A stretch of DNA of 64,000 bases. Source: an uncultured Lachnospiraceae bacterium. Its GTDB lineage: Bacteria > Bacillota > Clostridia > Lachnospirales > Lachnospiraceae. The stretch lies in NCBI GenBank assembly GCA_910579275.1, contig CAJTTO010000009.1, positions 1 to 64,000 of the forward strand. Reading direction: 5' to 3'. The first letter of the stretch is position 1; every line of letters starts with the position of its first letter. The notes below the pieces were generated by a model. That model ran no database searches and was not told the origin of the DNA. It saw only the letters and a program-made list of their open reading frames with translations. Below, one piece after another: positions 60,294 through 64,000 of the stretch. The position numbers and the translations under genes are program-made.

Positions 60294-61109
60294 ATGGCAA
60301 ACACGGAATTTAACAGTACACAGGATTATGTGGCGAGCGAGGAGCTGCTCTCAAGTGTAAATGTGGCAATTGCACTGAAAAAGCCGCTGCTTGTCAAGGG
60401 AGAACCGGGAACGGGGAAGACGATGCTGGCACAGGCGGTCGCCAACTCACTTGGCAAAAAGCTTATCATCTGGAACATCAAATCTACGACGAAGGCGCAG
60501 GACGGATTGTATATGTATGACACAATCCAGCGGCTTTATGACGGGCAGTTTGGTGAGGAGGGCGTTGACGATATCGCAAGGTACATCAAACTTGGTAAAC
60601 TCGGTGAGGCGTTTGAGAGCGACGAGCAGGTTGTTCTTCTGATTGACGAAATTGACAAGGCAGATTTGGAATTTCCAAACGACCTTTTATGGGAGCTTGA
60701 CCAGATGGAATTTTATATTCATGAGACAAAGCGTACCGTAAAGGCAAAGCACAGACCGATTGTGATTATCACGTCAAATGCGGAAAAAGAACTTCCAGAT
60801 GCGTTTTTGAGAAGATGCATTTTCCACTATATTGATTTTCCGAATGCGGAGCTGATGGAGGAGATTATCAGGACACATTATCCGGATGTCGAGGAGAACC
60901 TCATGAAAAGTGCCATGCAGGTATTTTATGACATCAGGTCGCTTCGCGATGTGCGCAAAAAACCGAGCACTTCAGAGCTGATTGACTGGATTAATGCGCT
61001 GCAGATTGGCGGTATTCCTGCTGATACGCTGCGTGCAAAACTGCCGTTTGTCGGTGTTGTCGTAAAAAAAGATGAGGATTTGGAGACAGTAAGACAGGAA
61101 ATTCATTAA
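60294..61109 (+). CDS. MoxR-type AAA ATPase
   Basis: A 271-residue AAA+ ATPase of the MoxR group. Walker A GEPGTGKT (36-43), Walker B VVLLIDEIDKAD, sensor I IVIITSNAEKELPDAFLRRC. It starts at ATG 60294 with AAAGGA about 9 bases upstream; the frame can be extended to 60255 but with no site. MoxR ATPases work with VWA proteins as chaperones for metal or protein assembly. The next gene, 33 bases on, encodes one. The pair interrupts the gpsA-spoIVA order. Confidence 0.92.
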   Translation: MANTEFNSTQDYVASEELLSSVNVAIALKKPLLVKGEPGTGKTMLAQAVANSLGKKLIIWNIKSTTKAQDGLYMYDTIQRLYDGQFGEEGVDDIARYIKLGKLGEAFESDEQVVLLIDEIDKADLEFPNDLLWELDQMEFYIHETKRTVKAKHRPIVIITSNAEKELPDAFLRRCIFHYIDFPNAELMEEIIRTHYPDVEENLMKSAMQVFYDIRSLRDVRKKPSTSELIDWINALQIGGIPADTLRAKLPFVGVVVKKDEDLETVRQEIH

Positions 61110-61142
61110 CCTGATTTGTTTCGGAATGAAATGAGGGAAAAG

Positions 61143-62345
61143 ATGTTTTCAAAATTTTTCTATACATTAAAGGATAAGGGGCTTGAAGTCTCACTAGGAG
61201 AGTGGCTGGATTTGCAGGAGGCGCTCGACAAAGGGCTTTGTGAAAGCTCGCTCACACAGTTTTACTACGTGGCAAGGATGATTCTTGTAAAAAGTGAGAC
61301 GGAATTTGACAAATTTGACATGGCTTTTGAGGAGTGCTTCAAGGGTGTCAAGATGGAGACGGAAGTCGGGAAAAACATGCTCAAATGGCTTGACAAGTCC
61401 GACATGATGGAGCTTGCCCATGAGGAGGCAAGGAACCATCTGAATCAGGTGGAAGATATCCATGTGGATAAGGAGGATGTGGAGCAGACATTCAAGCAGC
61501 GCCTGAAAGACCAGAATGAGGAACATAACGGCGGAAGTTTCTGGATTGGCACCATGGGAAAAACATCATTCGGAAATACCGGTGGAAATGTGGGCGGTGT
61601 ACGTGTCGGCGGCCAGACAGGATACCAGTCGGCATTTTCCGTTGTCGGAGCGCGCAAATACAGAGATTTTCGGGATGACAGGGTGATTGACAACCGCCAG
61701 TTCCAGATGGCGCTGAAACGACTGCGGCAGTTCTCAACAAAGCTTGACATCCCCAAATCGGAGCTTGACATTGACGGCACGATTGATAAGACCTGCAGCA
61801 ATGGCGGGTATCTGCAGATTGAGATGATGAAGCCGCGCAAGAATGCTGTGAAGCTGCTCCTCCTGATGGATTCCGGCGGAACAATGATTCCCTACACAAA
61901 GCTTATGAACGATTTGTTTCAGTCGGTAAATAAGTCCAATCATTTTAAGGATGTCAAGGTATACTATTTCCACAACTGTATTTATTCGAAACTTTACAAG
62001 TCTCCGGAATGTGAAAACGGGGACTGGATCGATACGGAGTGGCTGTTTCGGAACGTTGACAGTGACTATAAGGTAATCATAGTCGGCGATGCGGCGATGG
62101 CGCCGGAGGAGCTGTATTCGGAGTCGGGAAACTACAGGGGGCCAAACGGCGGGCTGTCTGGTTTCCAGTGGCTGCATCTGGTGAAACGTCATTATAAAAA
62201 GGTTGTGTGGATGAATCCCAAAATGGCTCCCGGAAGGGCGCCGTGGCGCGAGGCAGAGACTGCCGTAAAAGAAATATTCCCGATGTATAAGCTTACGGTG
62301 AAGGGTTTAAATGAAGCCATGGTGAAACTGATGGCAACGAAATAA
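61143..62345 (+). CDS. VWA (CoxE-like) domain protein
   Basis: A 400-residue soluble protein. ATG 61143 has AGGG 5 bases away. Residues about 1-130 are helical; a Gly-rich segment (FGNTGGNVGGVRVGG) follows near 150. The VWA part begins near 235, where LLLMDSGGTM holds the metal-ion (MIDAS) motif as DSGGT (Asp243) rather than the usual DxSxS. It ends with a MAPGRAPWREAET segment. It pairs with the MoxR ATPase upstream, probably as a chaperone-like complex whose client is not known. Confidence 0.85.
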   Translation: MFSKFFYTLKDKGLEVSLGEWLDLQEALDKGLCESSLTQFYYVARMILVKSETEFDKFDMAFEECFKGVKMETEVGKNMLKWLDKSDMMELAHEEARNHLNQVEDIHVDKEDVEQTFKQRLKDQNEEHNGGSFWIGTMGKTSFGNTGGNVGGVRVGGQTGYQSAFSVVGARKYRDFRDDRVIDNRQFQMALKRLRQFSTKLDIPKSELDIDGTIDKTCSNGGYLQIEMMKPRKNAVKLLLLMDSGGTMIPYTKLMNDLFQSVNKSNHFKDVKVYYFHNCIYSKLYKSPECENGDWIDTEWLFRNVDSDYKVIIVGDAAMAPEELYSESGNYRGPNGGLSGFQWLHLVKRHYKKVVWMNPKMAPGRAPWREAETAVKEIFPMYKLTVKGLNEAMVKLMATK

Positions 62346-62352
62346 GAATTTT

Positions 62353-62396
62353 GAATCATAACAGTCCCCGAAATGGACAGTTATGGTTCTTTTTTT
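62353..62396 (+). terminator. Rho-independent terminator
   Basis: CATAACAGTCC pairs with GGACAGTTATG (one A-A mismatch) around CCGAAAT, with TTCTTTTTTTC after. Confidence 0.75.
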
Positions 62397-62406
62397 CTTG
62401 TGGTGC

Positions 62407-62436
62407 GCATATGGTTAATTAGATTCAAGTATACGG
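62407..62436 (+). promoter_or_regulatory. Possible sigma-E promoter for spoIVA
   Basis: GCATATG (62407-62413) and GTATACGG (62429-62436) are spaced as in sigma-E promoters (GHATATT and CATACANT). The -10 match is imperfect. The gene is expected to be sigma-E controlled. Confidence 0.35.
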
Positions 62437-62474
62437 AACAGGTTACAAAAATAAATAACGGGAAAGGGGAAACT

Positions 62475-63977
62475 ATGAGCCAGCTTGATGCAAGTCAGGA
62501 ATTTAATTTATACAGGGATATCAGCCAGCGCACCGGAGGAGAAATCTATGTGGGAGTGGTAGGGCCAGTCAGGACAGGAAAATCCACATTCATAAAACGG
62601 TTTATGGATTTAATGGTACTTCCGCAGATAGAAAATGAGCACGAGAGAGTGCGTACACAGGACGAACTGCCGCAGAGCAGCGGAGGACGCACCATTACAA
62701 CCACGGAGCCGAAATTTATACCGAAGGAGGCGGCGCAGATTGACATTAGCGACGGCATCAATGTCAAGGTGCGGCTGATAGACTGCGTGGGCTACATGGT
62801 GGATGGCGCGGCGGGGCACATGGAGGAGGATGTGGAACGGATGGTGAAGACACCCTGGTCCAGAGAAGAAATTCCATTTACTCAGGCTGCGGAAATCGGA
62901 ACAAGGAAAGTCATTCAGGATCACTCGACAATCGGCATTGTGGTTACTACGGACGGAAGCTTCGGCGAAATACCGCGCAGCGCCTATAAACCGGCGGAGG
63001 AGCAGACAATCACGGAGCTCAAGGCACTCGGAAAACCTTTTGTGGTACTTGTAAATACAACAAAACCATACTCTGAGGATGCGAAGGAAATCGCAGCGGA
63101 GATTGAAAAGAAATATATCGTCAAGGCAATACCGGTCAATATCGAACAGCTCAGACGTGATGACATTACGATGATTTTGGAACAGGTCATGTATGAGTTT
63201 CCTGTGTCGGTAATTGAATTTTACACGCCCAAATGGATGGATATTATGGATATCGAGAACCCGATGAAGAAGGAAGTCATCGAAAAGCTGCATATGATAA
63301 TGGATAAGGTCACGACAGTGCGGGATTTGGTTGAGAAGGACTTCAGCCAGCTCCTTGAGAAAGACAGCGAGTATATCAGACGGTGCAAGTACGATCAGGT
63401 GAATATTGCCGATGGTTCCGCTGCCTTTTTGCTTGAGGGGGACACAAAATATTACTATGAGCTATTGAGTGATATGACCGGGGAAAAGATAGCAGGGGAG
63501 TATCAGCTGATGCAGCTGCTGTCAAGTCTGGCAGACATGAAAAAGGAATACCAGAAAGTGCTCAATGCGCTTGAGAGTGTGCGGCAGAAAGGATACGGCG
63601 TTGTGACACCGGAGCGGGATGAAATCATGTTGGAAAATCCCACGCTGATTAAACACGGAAACAAGTACGGCGTCAAAATAAAGGCACAGAGTCCCTCCAT
63701 CCATATGATAAAGGCAAATATAGAGACAGAGATTGCGCCGATTGTCGGGACGCAGCAGCAGGCGCAGGATTTAATCGGTTACATATCCAATGCGGAGACG
63801 TCAAAAGAAGGTATTTGGGAGACAAATATTTTTGGCAAGACAGTGGAACAGCTGGTTAACGATGGTATTACAAGCAAGGTTTCCATGATTGGGGAGGAAA
63901 GCCAGATAAAACTGCAGGATACCATGCAGAAGATTGTCAACGATTCCAATGGCGGGATGGTTTGTATTATTATATAG
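62475..63977 (+). CDS. spoIVA: Stage IV sporulation protein A
   Basis: A 500-residue ATPase that polymerises on the forespore and forms the base of the spore coat. ATG 62475 has AAAGGGG 5 bases upstream. Walker A GPVRTGKST (30-38) lies in the GTPase-like fold. SSGGRTITTTEPKF and LIDCVGYMVDGAAGH are family signatures, and the C-terminus carries the conserved NDSNGGMVCIII tail that anchors to the membrane through SpoVM. It marks the bacterium as an endospore former. It is complete, at about the length of the Bacillus protein (492). Confidence 0.97.
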   Translation: MSQLDASQEFNLYRDISQRTGGEIYVGVVGPVRTGKSTFIKRFMDLMVLPQIENEHERVRTQDELPQSSGGRTITTTEPKFIPKEAAQIDISDGINVKVRLIDCVGYMVDGAAGHMEEDVERMVKTPWSREEIPFTQAAEIGTRKVIQDHSTIGIVVTTDGSFGEIPRSAYKPAEEQTITELKALGKPFVVLVNTTKPYSEDAKEIAAEIEKKYIVKAIPVNIEQLRRDDITMILEQVMYEFPVSVIEFYTPKWMDIMDIENPMKKEVIEKLHMIMDKVTTVRDLVEKDFSQLLEKDSEYIRRCKYDQVNIADGSAAFLLEGDTKYYYELLSDMTGEKIAGEYQLMQLLSSLADMKKEYQKVLNALESVRQKGYGVVTPERDEIMLENPTLIKHGNKYGVKIKAQSPSIHMIKANIETEIAPIVGTQQQAQDLIGYISNAETSKEGIWETNIFGKTVEQLVNDGITSKVSMIGEESQIKLQDTMQKIVNDSNGGMVCIII

Positions 63978-64000
63978 TATCGTGATAAAAGTCAGGATGT

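Overview
The window looks like chromosome from a spore-forming Clostridia bacterium, most likely a member of the Lachnospiraceae. The signs are AGGAGG-type ribosome binding sites, moderate G+C, an uncharacterised coiled-coil gene between rex and nnr, a Re-type citrate synthase next to an NADP isocitrate dehydrogenase, and the der-plsY-gpsA...spoIVA order. No rRNA, tRNA, CRISPR array or intact insertion sequence was seen.

Layout. 1-6 kb is a mosaic: a cysteine-rich KTR gene typical of conjugative-transposon ends, a SUKH/SMI1 gene, a DUF3737 beta-helix protein, a small secreted Asp/Cys/His-rich protein, RtcB, a cytidylate-kinase-like protein, and an antitoxin/zeta-toxin pair whose toxin carries two in-frame stops. 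6.2-9.4 kb holds leuS followed by a short leuS-like paralogue that lacks the catalytic and editing domains. 9.5-36.3 kb is a large surface-protein locus. It has two class B sortases with unusual cytoplasmic extensions, each directly upstream of a large secreted protein ending in a PxTGDP sorting signal. It also has a 2017-residue Ig-like adhesin-type protein, two leucine-rich-repeat (LRR_5/BspA-like) proteins, an SH3-like secreted protein, and an ABC exporter operon with an extracellular CARDB/S-layer-like partner. A minus-strand set of three genes, including a Cys-rich probable spore protein behind a sigma-K-like promoter, lies inside this locus.

36.5-41.1 kb holds a subtilisin-like protease, then citrate synthase (Re-type), a GntR regulator and icd, which together suggest 2-oxoglutarate/glutamate supply. 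41.1-45.0 kb holds a 5'-3' exonuclease, a membrane-anchored SurA/PrsA-N-like protein and an ABC-F ATPase. 45.0-50.3 kb holds rex (with a Rex operator in its own promoter), a coiled-coil protein, nnr, alr and mazF. 50.4-57.1 kb holds a CNNM/CorC protein, yebC, a T-box controlled tyrS, a PRPP synthetase-like gene and a DUF512 protein. 57.1-64 kb holds der, plsY, gpsA, a MoxR/VWA pair and spoIVA.

Regulatory content is rich. Many sigma-A promoters with near-consensus 17-bp spacing can be read directly, as can about ten strong terminators, one T-box and several intergenic repeat elements. In those repeats the hairpin arms differ in sequence between copies but keep their pairing, which suggests mobile or RNA-level elements. 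The least explained items are the two-sortase surface locus, the aaRS-like fragment gene after leuS, and the structured intergenic repeats.
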